From a virus: a stretch of DNA of 64,000 nt. Position numbers and translations under genes: made by a program. The stretch is taken from IMG/VR virus record IMGVR_UViG_3300037245_001773, positions 1 through 64,000 of that record; one strand, 5' to 3'. The notes beneath the pieces were generated by a model, which did no database searches, was not told the origin of the DNA, and was given only the letters and a program-made list of their open reading frames with translations. Each line of letters begins with the position of its first letter. Position 1 is the stretch's first letter. This document shows, piece after piece, positions 14,969-23,795 of this stretch.

Positions 14969-15286
14969 TTAGAATCGCTTTAAGGGCTTTTTGGGGACTT
15001 CTGAAAGTGAATTTTTGATATCCTGCCATGCGTCTTCGTATTTTGCTTTTTCATCACCAGAACAGGACTTGCAAACATAAAGATCAGCCATTTCAAAACT
15101 GATATTTTCAGGCGTTAGCTCTATGCCGCATTCGTAGCAACATTTCTTTTTTACTGCAACCCCGTGAGGGATTAGTTCCAGAACCTTCCATCCGTTGCAT
15201 TTATCGGCACAGACACGGCGGGTTATTCCTGGGCCGTGGTAGCTTCTGACTTTTCCGCCGCAATCTGGACAGGTTTCGATTGTCAT
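14969..15286 (-). CDS. Double Zn-ribbon protein
   Basis: 105 residues. CPDCGGKVRSYHGPGITRRVC and CCYECGIELTPEN...YVCKSCSG form two ribbons. C-terminal tail is basic. Could bind nucleic acid. Overlaps the upstream gene by 4 bp. Confidence 0.7.
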   Translation of the reverse strand: MTIETCPDCGGKVRSYHGPGITRRVCADKCNGWKVLELIPHGVAVKKKCCYECGIELTPENISFEMADLYVCKSCSGDEKAKYEDAWQDIKNSLSEVPKKPLKRF

Positions 15287-15753
15287 GCCGGTTTTTCATT
15301 CAGAGTAACTTCGTCGACCATGCGTATAGCCTCATTAAATCCGTACTTCATGGCCTCATATCTGTCAGTGATATATAGATCCTCAAGACCGCAACCCATG
15401 GTTTCTGAATTATATTCAACGTCAGATAGCACAGTATCAAGGGCACTCCATGCAATTTTGTCCTGGTCATTTCTGGCGCTCATGATTGCGCCTGCTATTT
15501 GAAAGAGATTACCATCAACCGCACTTATTTCCGCCCCGTGAAGTCTGCAATACTCCATTGCTTCGCCGGCTGTTTTGAATTCACCCATGCTGGTTAATTC
15601 TTTGACGCGAGTATTGTCCTTTTCTTCTCTGACTTTTTCCAGCCAAATAAAAATACAACCCACTAAAACTGCCTGCTGAACGTTGGTTAATGCACATCCT
15701 GATTTTCTGAATGTGCTTTCTATTGAATCTATGATTTCGTTATTTGTTTTCAC
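15283..15753 (-). CDS. Hypothetical helical protein
   Basis: 156 residues, GTG start preceded by AAGGAGAACCT. Predominantly helical (EIIDSIESTFRKSGCALTNVQQAVLVG; WLEKVREEKDNTRVKELT). No family recognised. Confidence 0.65.
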   Translation of the reverse strand: MKTNNEIIDSIESTFRKSGCALTNVQQAVLVGCIFIWLEKVREEKDNTRVKELTSMGEFKTAGEAMEYCRLHGAEISAVDGNLFQIAGAIMSARNDQDKIAWSALDTVLSDVEYNSETMGCGLEDLYITDRYEAMKYGFNEAIRMVDEVTLNEKPA

Positions 15754-15762
15754 AGGTTCTCC

Positions 15763-15942
15763 TTATTCCAATTTTTCACAAAAATAGTTTGATCTCTCCT
15801 TGAGACGTTTTTCTAGTCCCGGGATTGACATCAAATCAAGATCTTTGATTCTCTCGATGATATGTACATCTTCATTAAAAACATGATCGATCTGGTTTTC
15901 TATTTCGACTATGCTTTCGATGAGATTATCTTTTCTGCTCAC
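15763..15942 (-). CDS. 59-residue coiled-coil protein, GTG start
   Basis: GTG at 15940-15942 overlaps the upstream stop (GTGA). SRKDNLIESIVEIENQIDHVFNEDVHIIERIKDLD is a strong helix with heptad spacing. Short; probably a dimer. Unknown function. Confidence 0.6.
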   Translation of the reverse strand: MSRKDNLIESIVEIENQIDHVFNEDVHIIERIKDLDLMSIPGLEKRLKERSNYFCEKLE

Positions 15943-16115
15943 GCTTTACCCTTTTCAATTGAAATACCCATTAAAAAACCTCGTGCCAAATCAACGGCTC
16001 CGCCAGTGCAAATATCATAAAATCCGCATTTATGGCAGTGCACGTTGAGGCATCCACGGTCATTGACTATCTGCTGAGCCTGTTCTGTTAGTTTTTGTTT
16101 TTCGGAAAGTCCCAT
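15939..16115 (-). CDS. 58-residue His/Cys protein
   Basis: ATG 16113-16115, overlapping the upstream gene by 28 bp. RGCLNVHCHKCGFYDIC has C-x(4)-H-C-H-x-C-x(5)-C, enough ligands for a zinc site. Function unknown. Confidence 0.65.
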   Translation of the reverse strand: MGLSEKQKLTEQAQQIVNDRGCLNVHCHKCGFYDICTGGAVDLARGFLMGISIEKGKA

Positions 16116-16318
16116 GCTTTCTTCTCCAAATCGTTTTTATCACTCAGTGAATCAAGTCTGACAGTCTTCTTTTTTCCGTAAAGCTCAATCAATGCCGATT
16201 TTTTGCCACGTAGCTCAATGAAAGTGCATGGTGTCCTTGTTTTATTTACATTGTTCCAGTAGCCAGGGTCAGCGTAAATTATTCGATCATGTTTTTTAAA
16301 TGTTAATTTCTGACTCAT
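16088..16318 (-). CDS. Hypothetical small beta-barrel-like protein
   Basis: 76 residues from ATG 16318, preceded by GGGAG. TFKKHDRIIYADPGYWNNV...CTFIELRGKKSALIELYGKKKTVRL has the strand pattern of a small SH3/KOW-type barrel. No named family. Confidence 0.65.
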   Translation of the reverse strand: MSQKLTFKKHDRIIYADPGYWNNVNKTRTPCTFIELRGKKSALIELYGKKKTVRLDSLSDKNDLEKKAWDFPKNKN

Positions 16319-16323
16319 TTGAA

Positions 16324-16503
16324 TCACTCCCACATATGGCGCATTTCGTCTTTTGGCATCCAAAGAACACCTCTTATTTCACCTTCCCAGCTTACAGAAT
16401 GGTCCTGATAAGTCACTTTATGGCCTCCTGTCTCTTTGCATGAGTCTACCCACCATATTTCCCACTGTTCAGGCCATGAATCAATACCTTGATAAAATAT
16501 CAT
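16324..16503 (-). CDS. 59-residue Trp-rich hypothetical protein
   Basis: ATG 16501-16503 overlaps the RHH stop (ATGA). Nine Trp or Tyr in the first half (YQGIDSWPEQWEIWWVDS). Compact beta-rich domain likely. Unknown function. Confidence 0.65.
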   Translation of the reverse strand: MIFYQGIDSWPEQWEIWWVDSCKETGGHKVTYQDHSVSWEGEIRGVLWMPKDEMRHMWE

Positions 16504-16673
16504 GTCTCCCGTGTGATTTTATTAGCCGGAAAATTTGCCTTTGCTTTTTTTAATGCAAAATGAATAACGCTTGATATAGTTCGACCCTCGTTTTTTGCTA
16601 TCTTGCGAATCCAATCGATTGTTTCCTTATCGGTTCTGGCGCTTACTTCTTCGCTTCTCGGTGCTGTTTTCAT
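16500..16673 (-). CDS. RHH/CopG-like small regulator
   Basis: 57 residues. SEEVSARTDKETIDWIRKIAKNEGRTISSVIHFALKKAK gives strand, helix, turn (EGRTISSV) and helix 2, the CopG-type pattern. First gene after the promoter at 16776-16804, so it is a good candidate regulator of the early operon. Confidence 0.7.
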   Translation of the reverse strand: MKTAPRSEEVSARTDKETIDWIRKIAKNEGRTISSVIHFALKKAKANFPANKITRET

Positions 16674-16775
16674 ATTCCTTTTTTGATTGTGTTTGGGATG
16701 TCAAGTCCCTTTTGTTTTAGGCTCTCACATTGACAATTTGAACCTTCCGGTTTTGTTTATGGTTGCCATGATTTG

Positions 16776-16804
16776 AATGTATAGGAGTTACACTTATCTG
16801 TCAA
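16776..16804 (-). promoter_or_regulatory. Early-operon promoter
   Basis: TTGACA (16799-16804), 17 nt, TACATT (16776-16781) on the minus strand. Perfect -35 and ideal spacing, in the 161-bp gap behind the cargo genes. It would drive the RHH gene and the long early transcript toward position 1. The rest of the gap, 16674-16775, holds no gene I can see. Confidence 0.7.
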
Positions 16805-16834
16805 GTAAAAAACACCTTTCGGTGAATTTATTTT

Positions 16835-17221
16835 TTACTCGTCTTTCGGTATGTTATCCGTAGGCCCCTCGTAGATTTCAATTGGGTATAGCTCCCCGCC
16901 CCACGATGAGTTGATTAGTTCTGTTCTCTCTGTATCACCACCATAAATAGCCCACAAGACCCTTGACTGGCCTTTGTACTTTGCAAAATAGTGGTTCTGT
17001 TCGTTCAGTTCTCCCACTTGCGCCAGTTTCATACATTTGCCATACATCTCGATCATAAATATGAACAGCTTCTTTCTCCCGCGTTCATCTTCATGATAGT
17101 TTAACATATAGTGGCATTTAACCAGCTTTGGGGGCTCTTCTTTATCTTTATTGAACGGCCAAATAGCAAGCGCCGGGAATGATATCAATATGATTATGAT
17201 TGAAAGGAGTAGTTTTTTCAT
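16835..17221 (-). CDS. Secreted hypothetical protein
   Basis: 128 residues with a clear Sec signal (MKKLLLSIIIILISFPALA, cleavage after ALA). The mature part contains two Cys and is alpha/beta with no recognised family. It overlaps the outer-membrane gene by 4 bp, so the two are probably co-expressed cargo acting in the envelope. Confidence 0.7.
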   Translation of the reverse strand: MKKLLLSIIIILISFPALAIWPFNKDKEEPPKLVKCHYMLNYHEDERGRKKLFIFMIEMYGKCMKLAQVGELNEQNHYFAKYKGQSRVLWAIYGGDTERTELINSSWGGELYPIEIYEGPTDNIPKDE

Positions 17222-17901
17222 CTTGAAAGGGGGAATGATATTCCGACAAATCCGCCGACGTGTGAGGGGTTCCCGTCATTTTCTGCCGCTGTTGGGATTT
17301 CTTCTTTATCTGATGCCACCCGGACCCACTTGACCCCGGCGAAAAGATAGTTGCCTGCCCATGGTTGATTAAATTGTAGCCCTACCTCTGTCATCATGCC
17401 CAGGTCAGAAACGTCTTTCCCGTCCGAGTCGGTGGCCTCTATTAGTTTGCCCCACCCAAAATAAGCTTTCAAAGTCTGGAATAAATAAAAACCAGCGCCG
17501 ACAAACCCGTATTTTATATTGAACTTTTCGTCGTATACTGCATCCAATGACTGATTTATCTGGTAGCTTCTTTGGCCTAGAGTCCCATACCAGAAAGCCC
17601 TTGGGGATAGGTTGTGGACCACTGTTGCTTCTAGGTTGCCCGGAAAATAAAAGTCAAGTCTGTCGCCACCCGGGGTTTCAGCGAGTCCGAATCTTACCTC
17701 TAATTCTAAATCAAAGACATTTTCGCCCCTGTCAACATCGCCCCATGGTGTGTTCGGGTATGTCTGGCACGACTTTTGATTAACAGGATTGTACTCACTG
17801 ACAGTTTCCCTTATCTTCTGCCCATAAGAGTTTGAAAGTCCACCAGCAAAGACCGGGAATGAAAGAAAGGAAATTAGAAGTACAAGGATAAGCTTTTTCA
17901 T
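17218..17901 (-). CDS. Predicted outer-membrane beta-barrel protein
   Basis: 227 residues from ATG 17901, which has GAGG six bases upstream; a longer frame adds eight residues. Signal peptide KKLILVLLISFLSFPVFAG. The mature chain shows many amphipathic strands (VFDLELEVRFGLAE; FNIKYGFVGAGFYLFQTLKAYFGWG; AGNYLFAGVKWVRV) and ends in a strand, HVGGFVGISFPL. Phages carry such proteins as lysogenic-conversion or superinfection-exclusion factors (lom-like); that role is inferred. It is divergently arranged with the plus-strand gene. Confidence 0.7.
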   Translation of the reverse strand: MKKLILVLLISFLSFPVFAGGLSNSYGQKIRETVSEYNPVNQKSCQTYPNTPWGDVDRGENVFDLELEVRFGLAETPGGDRLDFYFPGNLEATVVHNLSPRAFWYGTLGQRSYQINQSLDAVYDEKFNIKYGFVGAGFYLFQTLKAYFGWGKLIEATDSDGKDVSDLGMMTEVGLQFNQPWAGNYLFAGVKWVRVASDKEEIPTAAENDGNPSHVGGFVGISFPLSR

Positions 17902-17918
17902 GGGATCCTCGTTTTTAA

Positions 17919-17947
17919 TTGACAAAAATTTAACTGTTGAGTATACT
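17919..17947 (+). promoter_or_regulatory. Near-consensus plus-strand promoter
   Basis: TTGACA (17919-17924), 17 nt, TATACT (17942-17947), then 27 bp to the start of the only plus-strand gene. It is one of the best promoters in the window by match and spacing, and points opposite to all others. Confidence 0.8.
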
Positions 17948-17974
17948 TTAAATTAAACCCTAACATAAAGCAAT

Positions 17975-18397
17975 ATGAAAATTCTAATTTTAATTATTCT
18001 CTTCCCGGCAATCGCCAGCGCTCAATATTTTGAGCCGTTTACGACTCAGGATTACGTGCTGCAATCTATCTACACTGCTGTAACCGTAATTGACTGGGCA
18101 CAAACTAAGGATTTCGTTTCCCAGGGAATTGAAGAAAGAAACATTATCTTAGGTAAATACCCCTCACAAGACAGAATAGATATTCTTATTTTTAGTGCCA
18201 TCGTTGTGCATGGTTTGATTACTTACGCCCTTCCGAGAAAGTATCGTTTTTACTGGCAATCACCTTGGATTGTCACTGAATATGTTGCTGTTTGCTATAC
18301 TAAGTATGATATGGAATTGCATGGTTACAAATTAACAAAAAACCCACCTGGTAATTGTGAAGGTGCCCATAAAATAGAAATTATTATAAAATTTTAG
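17975..18397 (+). CDS. Plus-strand membrane or secreted protein (moron-like)
   Basis: 140 residues on the plus strand, the only gene with this orientation I accept. N-terminal signal or helix MKILILIILFPAIASA. A later conserved-looking block, VIDWAQTKDFVSQGIEERNIILGKYPSQDRI, followed by a hydrophobic stretch (ILIFSAIVVHGLITYALP), resembles a family of small phage and bacterial membrane proteins with D-W-x-Q-T and NPILG-type motifs. Its own strong promoter, opposite orientation and position at the end of the tail module fit a moron expressed independently of the lytic programme. Confidence 0.75.
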   Translation: MKILILIILFPAIASAQYFEPFTTQDYVLQSIYTAVTVIDWAQTKDFVSQGIEERNIILGKYPSQDRIDILIFSAIVVHGLITYALPRKYRFYWQSPWIVTEYVAVCYTKYDMELHGYKLTKNPPGNCEGAHKIEIIIKF

Positions 18398-18413
18398 AAA
18401 TTGATTATTTATT

Positions 18414-19793
18414 TTATGCAGCGTACCATATAGTTACCCATCCACGGTTATAAGATGGATCATTAAAACTACCGTTATCTAACTGACCGCTTGTTAGTCT
18501 TAAAATATCTACAGTAGTAGTGGTAATGTACCTAACCCAAACCTGCATTTCACCATTAGTTATAGATGAGGACCCACCAGCAGCATAATATATACTATCT
18601 TGATCATTTCTGATCAAAATATTAACACTTCTAATATTAGCAAGAGTCAGCCCATGTGGTACGGCAATGTTTCCAGTCGTATCCATGTTCCAATTACCGA
18701 TATTAATGATCTTACATTTCAATCCATTTGCAGCAACTCCTGCTTGATCTTTTACGCTGTCGACTTCATTAATAGCGTTGTTGTCTCCTGATATTGTTTT
18801 ATTTGTAAGTGTTTCAGATCCTGCTTTAGTTGCAGCGGTCGCTTTGTCGTAAACATCAAGATTTGTTCGAGAAATTGCTTTACTAGCTACATCATTTAGG
18901 TTTTCACTTTTTTCCAATCTCTTGTTTGAATCAATATCTGCTAAAACTTCTGGAGTAAGCAACAAAGACCCTGAATCAGTCAAAACTTTCCCAATCGGCT
19001 CATAAAAAGTATAATCAGCCGGTAATGTCGGTGTAGTAGCACTCAATGAAAACAATCCTGCCTGCGTGTCTGTGGTAGGGTTGTATATCACGTATATATA
19101 ATACAAAGTACTCGCTGCTACCGATCCCGTGTCAAGTCCATTTGCGCCCGATGTGGTTATATCAGCTGTTAGATTAACTGCATCCGCTCGGAATGTTTCA
19201 CCATTTACGTTTTGTATGGCTATGTTATCAGCGTCAATGTCGGTTTGAATATTTGGATTACCCGCGTTTTGAATAAGGATTAGGTTTTTCCAGATTCCGG
19301 GAATGGATTCTGGGGCCAATGTTGTTGCTCGATTAATAAACCCATATTTACCGGACCCGGTTATCACTTTCCCGGTATCGCTGACATTTATATCAAAAAA
19401 ACAATCATCTCCAAATATCAAATCTTGTGAGGAATTATCAAGCGTAATACTTGGATCGGATATTACCTTTAATCGATCAATGGCTGATAAATCGAAGTCA
19501 TTTGTTAATGTGTCTAGTCCGATGATATAAACTCTGTCATCGTCATCCAATACCACTATGTTGTCGTCTTTGTCGCGTAGCGTTTGGTCTGATGATTGGT
19601 ATTTTAACGTACAATCATTTAAGGCTAATTGTGCAGCCGTCCCGATTACATGATCCTGCTGTATTTCGAATAGAGCTTGATTGAAATATTTATCAAATAT
19701 TCCATTCCCACCGGACACGCCGGATCTTTTCAGCCCGGTCGGTACGGTGTCCCTTTGTTCTGGGTCTATCGCGAATAATTTTCTTCCACTCAT
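18414..19793 (-). CDS. Tail fibre protein
   Basis: 459 residues, Gly/Ser/Thr/Asn-rich. KAISRTNLDVYDKATAATKAG and SETLTNKTISGDNN are typical phage fibre phrases. The N-terminus (MSGRKLFAIDPEQRDTVPTGL) is a probable baseplate-attachment part; the C-terminus may be the receptor-binding tip. It is last in the tail operon and converges with the plus-strand gene, leaving a 16-bp gap. No chaperone gene follows. Confidence 0.75.
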   Translation of the reverse strand: MSGRKLFAIDPEQRDTVPTGLKRSGVSGGNGIFDKYFNQALFEIQQDHVIGTAAQLALNDCTLKYQSSDQTLRDKDDNIVVLDDDDRVYIIGLDTLTNDFDLSAIDRLKVISDPSITLDNSSQDLIFGDDCFFDINVSDTGKVITGSGKYGFINRATTLAPESIPGIWKNLILIQNAGNPNIQTDIDADNIAIQNVNGETFRADAVNLTADITTSGANGLDTGSVAASTLYYIYVIYNPTTDTQAGLFSLSATTPTLPADYTFYEPIGKVLTDSGSLLLTPEVLADIDSNKRLEKSENLNDVASKAISRTNLDVYDKATAATKAGSETLTNKTISGDNNAINEVDSVKDQAGVAANGLKCKIINIGNWNMDTTGNIAVPHGLTLANIRSVNILIRNDQDSIYYAAGGSSSITNGEMQVWVRYITTTTVDILRLTSGQLDNGSFNDPSYNRGWVTIWYAA

Positions 19794-19794
19794 A

Positions 19795-20400
19795 TTAACT
19801 TATGTGTTTGATAAATTTACCGCCGTCGCTGCCGTCTGACAATGTTGCAAATCCTGAGCCAACAGGCACGCCACCATCAGCAGACGTTGAAAATAGAAAT
19901 ACAGGGGTGTCTTGTAACCCAATATCTAATCGTACCCCCTGAGCCCTGATTGATTGCATCTCTCTGTCTATTTCTTCCTCGTTGGTTACGTCGTCTATTT
20001 CGTCTACAATTGCATACAGTGCAAGCGCTCGTGGGTAAAAAAATTCATGGTCAACTCTTGACGCTCCTGACAAGTTTGTCAATGCCTGGATTAATACTTC
20101 GTGTTGTCCTGCCTTCCTTAATTTTGCTGGAAGAATTTGCAAAAAAGACCTGTACTGGTCATCTGTTCTGTTGTTCCTGTCTCCTTGATCTCCGAAAAAT
20201 TCCCCGAGTCCGTCTAACTGAACGCCGTCAGCGGTGGATATGGCACGCTCATTAATCATCTGATTCAGAACGTCCTCAAGTATCTGGATTCTGTTGGCAC
20301 GTATCTTGATTACTTTGTCGATGTTGGTTTTATTTTTAAACCGCTTGACCATCCTGGCTTGTGCGGCTTCGACATTATCTGTTATGGGTTCAAATGTCAT
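19795..20400 (-). CDS. Baseplate protein, DUF2612/gpI-like
   Basis: 201 residues. DGVQLDGLGEFFGDQGDRNNRTDDQYRSFLQI matches the tail-tip gpI-like or DUF2612 family that follows baseplate J proteins in many myophages. Its position between J-like protein and fibre agrees. Likely links baseplate wedge to fibre. Confidence 0.75.
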   Translation of the reverse strand: MTFEPITDNVEAAQARMVKRFKNKTNIDKVIKIRANRIQILEDVLNQMINERAISTADGVQLDGLGEFFGDQGDRNNRTDDQYRSFLQILPAKLRKAGQHEVLIQALTNLSGASRVDHEFFYPRALALYAIVDEIDDVTNEEEIDREMQSIRAQGVRLDIGLQDTPVFLFSTSADGGVPVGSGFATLSDGSDGGKFIKHIS

Positions 20401-21794
20401 GTGCTAATTACCCCCACGTCAGGCGTATCAATATTTGCAAAATCAGTAGGGTCAATAACTATCGGGGCCGTGTTTGACGGTGAAGCAGATGTATCGAATT
20501 TAAGTGATGTTATTGTAATTATGCCGGGTACAAGAGCCGTTATTGACCCTTTTAAAAATTCAGGCCATAAATCTTGACCTGGATCGAATTCAATTAACGC
20601 AAGTGCGGCTTTGACTTGATCGTCACCTGTGGCAGGATATACTGGACCTTGAAATATATCTGTATTTGTCGTCAACTCAACGTCAACCCACGTTCTAAGC
20701 TCTGTCAGTCTTGAGAATTTTATTGTAACGTCGTTACCCTGCGAATCTGTGACAATCTCAGTGACGTTCCCGAATGTTTGAATCCCCGAAGAAACGGCAT
20801 TAAATACACCTTCCGCCACGTCCTCATCTGTCCCTCCGGACGCAAAACATTCGACGGTGCCGGGTTCGCGTCCTTCTGAATCTACAATATTTGATGTATT
20901 TTCAAATACAGAGGCGGCTGTAACTCCTGACACTTCCAAAAGTATAGCAATGATTGCCTCTCTAAACCCACCGCCTGCAATACTAACCGTTTCGTCAACT
21001 CTTTCTCTTACCTCTGGGTCCGTCTCTGCATCAACTCCAAGTACCGCGTCGTCTGCATTTTCGGCGGCCACTACTCCAGGGACTGAACCCGATATATTTC
21101 TGAGTGTTCCAGCAAGTGCTATGACCGGGCCTGTCTCTTGAGCTTCGAAAGGTATTGGTGTTGCTTCATGGGCGTTTATTGAACCAGTTGCAGGGCTGAC
21201 AGCTCCGGAGTCAACCACATAGTCAAACGTGGTCCCGGTTACTCCTGATATTTCGGTTAGGATATTGTATTCTGATTGATCAGCGCCTTCAATAAATACA
21301 AACGATCCATCTATATATGAATGACCACCTGATATTGTGACCGTCGCGAGACCTACTGATTGCGTGATGCTGGTTACAGATTCGGTTCCAATACTTCCGA
21401 GTGTTGCGGCTGCCGGGTTCTGGAATATGGCGGTTGTTTCATCAACCGTCACCTTTAACGCCTCGGCCGCAATAGCCTGGTTTACTGTTCCCCTGACGTA
21501 CTCTGTGACGGTTGAATTCGTGGCGACTTGTCTTGAGTGTCCGGTTATTTCGAGATTAAAATCGAGATTGATACCTTGAGACGTGCTTCGAAAACCGGAT
21601 GAGTAACAGAATTGAATAGCCTCTTGGAGTAACGCCTCGCGCTCAGCGTATACACCTATCTCCTTGCCAGCCAGTGCATTATCAGCAACATTAAAAGAAG
21701 CCCCGAGCTCGTCCCTATAGTCCTGTTCAACCTCTAATTTTATCTCTTCTAAGCTCTGAACAGATAATCCGGTTTCGTCAAATTCAATTGGCAT
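20397..21794 (-). CDS. Baseplate J-like protein (wedge)
   Basis: 465 residues, close to Mu gp47/P2 J family lengths. N-terminus SVQSLEEIKLEVEQDYRDELG and central VDAETDPEVRERVDETVSIAGGG are standard family blocks. Residues about 140-205 (GLATVTISGGHSYIDGSFVFIEGAD...) look like an inserted immunoglobulin-type domain related to the one in the sheath gene. Wedge component next to the gp25-like protein. Confidence 0.88.
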   Translation of the reverse strand: MPIEFDETGLSVQSLEEIKLEVEQDYRDELGASFNVADNALAGKEIGVYAEREALLQEAIQFCYSSGFRSTSQGINLDFNLEITGHSRQVATNSTVTEYVRGTVNQAIAAEALKVTVDETTAIFQNPAAATLGSIGTESVTSITQSVGLATVTISGGHSYIDGSFVFIEGADQSEYNILTEISGVTGTTFDYVVDSGAVSPATGSINAHEATPIPFEAQETGPVIALAGTLRNISGSVPGVVAAENADDAVLGVDAETDPEVRERVDETVSIAGGGFREAIIAILLEVSGVTAASVFENTSNIVDSEGREPGTVECFASGGTDEDVAEGVFNAVSSGIQTFGNVTEIVTDSQGNDVTIKFSRLTELRTWVDVELTTNTDIFQGPVYPATGDDQVKAALALIEFDPGQDLWPEFLKGSITALVPGIITITSLKFDTSASPSNTAPIVIDPTDFANIDTPDVGVIST

Positions 21795-22159
21795 TATAGT
21801 GTAACCTCAAGTTCAATCACTCCAAATTCTGTAAGTGCTTCGATATCTACGACTAATTCTGTTTGACCCAGATCAAGTTCGAATTTGTTCAATGAAATAA
21901 CTCCTAACGTATTTTCTGATGCTGCGATTAATTGTCCTTCTTGAGCCGTGGTTATTGTTTTGGCTCCCATTATTCCGGCGTCATTATCGAAAAACAGTAT
22001 GCCCTCATCGAAATTCAGAAACCAATCTTTTTTTGATAGCTTGAGATTTGTTTCCATCTGCTGTTTAATGACTTCGGCATCTTCGACAATGACGAATGAA
22101 CCGTTTTCAATGGCTCTATCCCCGCTTGCATCAAGTTTGTAATCGGTATATGTTGCCAT
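21794..22159 (-). CDS. gp25/GpW-like baseplate wedge protein
   Basis: 121 residues. IVEDAEVIKQQMETNLKLSKKDWFLNFDEGILFF is the gp25-like lysozyme-fold pattern used by baseplate wedge initiators, in the expected place before the J-like gene. One-base overlaps with neighbours. Confidence 0.8.
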   Translation of the reverse strand: MATYTDYKLDASGDRAIENGSFVIVEDAEVIKQQMETNLKLSKKDWFLNFDEGILFFDNDAGIMGAKTITTAQEGQLIAASENTLGVISLNKFELDLGQTELVVDIEALTEFGVIELEVTL

Positions 22160-22854
22160 TAGTTTATCAGCGTAGCAAGTTTTTGGGCGATTGCCTCGTT
22201 ATCTGTTTTCATCGTCGCTAAATCAGTCAATATTTTACTGTTTGTTCCTGTCGAAGCTGTACCAGGATTATCAACGCTACCACTTAACTTGTCTATCAAT
22301 GTGTTTTGAACTGTTAGCAAATCTTGTATTAGTGTCGGTATGTCAGCCGTCTCTGACCCTATTTCAAGTTTCGTGCCAGACATTACTTTTATTTCTGCCG
22401 TGTCGTCTTTCGGCGGACTTGTCCATGCCATCAAGTCAGGATACAGCCCTAAAACCGCAACGGCGTCTGCATAATAAAACTTTCTTCCGTCAGTGGGAAG
22501 GACATTGCCTCCGGTCTTTTTCCAGTTGGCTAGATAGTTATTTGAAATTATCAGCCCGACCCACGACCCAATTAACGATTTATCATCCGTTGGTGGCCTG
22601 ATAATAAATGTGTTTGTCCGTCCAACCATCATCAAAGGGATACTTTGTATCGCCCTTGGTTTGGCTAGATTCGTTTCCGGGTCAATCTGCAAGAAAGCTG
22701 AAACAACATCAACCACAACCGTGTTAGGGTTTACAGGTGATCTTTTAACCTTCGATATCGTAGCAGGGAAGAACGTTGACACTTCATTAAAAAGAACACG
22801 CTGAACGACTGATTCAATCGCATCCTCCATGCTCTCTGAGTTTTCTTGTGTCAC
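22159..22854 (-). CDS. Baseplate spike, Gp138-like membrane-puncturing protein
   Basis: 231 residues. The N-terminal OB-type domain (FFPATISKVKRSPVNPNTVVVDVVSAFLQI, IQSIPLMMVGRTNTFIIRPPT, GSWVGLIISNN) matches the Gp138 N-terminal domain of needle-like spike proteins. The C-terminal 60 residues are helical (IPTLIQDLLTVQNTLIDKL). It sits after the hub gene, as expected for the central spike. Confidence 0.8.
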   Translation of the reverse strand: MTQENSESMEDAIESVVQRVLFNEVSTFFPATISKVKRSPVNPNTVVVDVVSAFLQIDPETNLAKPRAIQSIPLMMVGRTNTFIIRPPTDDKSLIGSWVGLIISNNYLANWKKTGGNVLPTDGRKFYYADAVAVLGLYPDLMAWTSPPKDDTAEIKVMSGTKLEIGSETADIPTLIQDLLTVQNTLIDKLSGSVDNPGTASTGTNSKILTDLATMKTDNEAIAQKLATLIN

Positions 22855-23795
22855 CCTGTAACCTGTTTTAATAAATCAATAAACTTTGTTGTCACGCTAG
22901 TTTTAAATTCTCCCTCCCTGTTATCGCCTGAATGGATAATTTTACTAGACACCGTTATTCCTGATCTCTCAATACCAGCCGCCCCGCCGCTTGCAATTGC
23001 CAACCTGTCTGTCGTTGTTGATATCACTTTTACCGGATCATTTATTCTATATGTGGCATCGAGTCTGGTCTCATATTCAAGTCCACTAGTAGTTGCCCTC
23101 GGTGCGCCGATAAGACCATTTATTTCTGATACAATCTTTGTTTCTCTGCCTTTCGTCGGAAGTCCTAGCGGGTCAAATGATACTCCAGCATCATCCCAAT
23201 AGACAACTATTCTACGTGGTAACCCTTTACTGAATGCTGTCAGAATTGAATCAAGCGTTCCTTCAATGAGTTCATCTTCGTCATAAACAGCACCCGCTAA
23301 GTTGGTTCTTAGGGCTGTGTCTTGTCCGGATTCGATAATTCCACCGGCCTGTCTTATTATTGATAGTACAGCATCTGCCTTGGATTGTCCAGCCGCGGCT
23401 TGATATGTTATCGGCCTACGCATTAATTCATAATAAATATTTCTACACTCAACCCTTGTTATATAATCAGGGGCTTCGAACGTGGTTAAGGCTTGGACCA
23501 CAACACCTGAGTACATTTGTTTGGGACCGTCTTCAATAAACCCGCCCTTGATTGTAACCTGTGGACCGAATTGGGTTGCGAAAGGATCGAATTTAAAATC
23601 AATTGCCCCGGAGTGTTCTTCGCTCAGATTATATATTTCAAGTGATGCGCTGTTTGGTTCGCTGGAAACCTGCTTTTCGACTTGGAACTTTACAAATATT
23701 TGAGGCTGGAATAAAGCGAAAGCGAGTTCATTTATTGTAAATGGTGCTGAATCTTTTGGGTTGAATGTTACTTCTAAATGCCTGGTACGTGTCAT
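22851..23795 (-). CDS. Baseplate hub protein
   Basis: 314 residues. RHLEVTFNP...ANLSLEIYNLSEE-like phrasing (here NSASLEIYNLSEEHSGAI) and TFEAPDYITRVECRNIYYELMRRPITYQ match hub proteins of simple myophage baseplates, the equivalent of T4 gp27 or Mu gp44. Encoded between the plug-like and spike genes. Confidence 0.8.
   Translation of the reverse strand: MTRTRHLEVTFNPKDSAPFTINELAFALFQPQIFVKFQVEKQVSSEPNSASLEIYNLSEEHSGAIDFKFDPFATQFGPQVTIKGGFIEDGPKQMYSGVVVQALTTFEAPDYITRVECRNIYYELMRRPITYQAAAGQSKADAVLSIIRQAGGIIESGQDTALRTNLAGAVYDEDELIEGTLDSILTAFSKGLPRRIVVYWDDAGVSFDPLGLPTKGRETKIVSEINGLIGAPRATTSGLEYETRLDATYRINDPVKVISTTTDRLAIASGGAAGIERSGITVSSKIIHSGDNREGEFKTSVTTKFIDLLKQVTG

Noticed and set aside
22191-22601. 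136-residue plus-strand open frame opposite the spike gene
   Set aside because: Lies wholly inside the spike gene on the other strand and its product has no natural-looking features.
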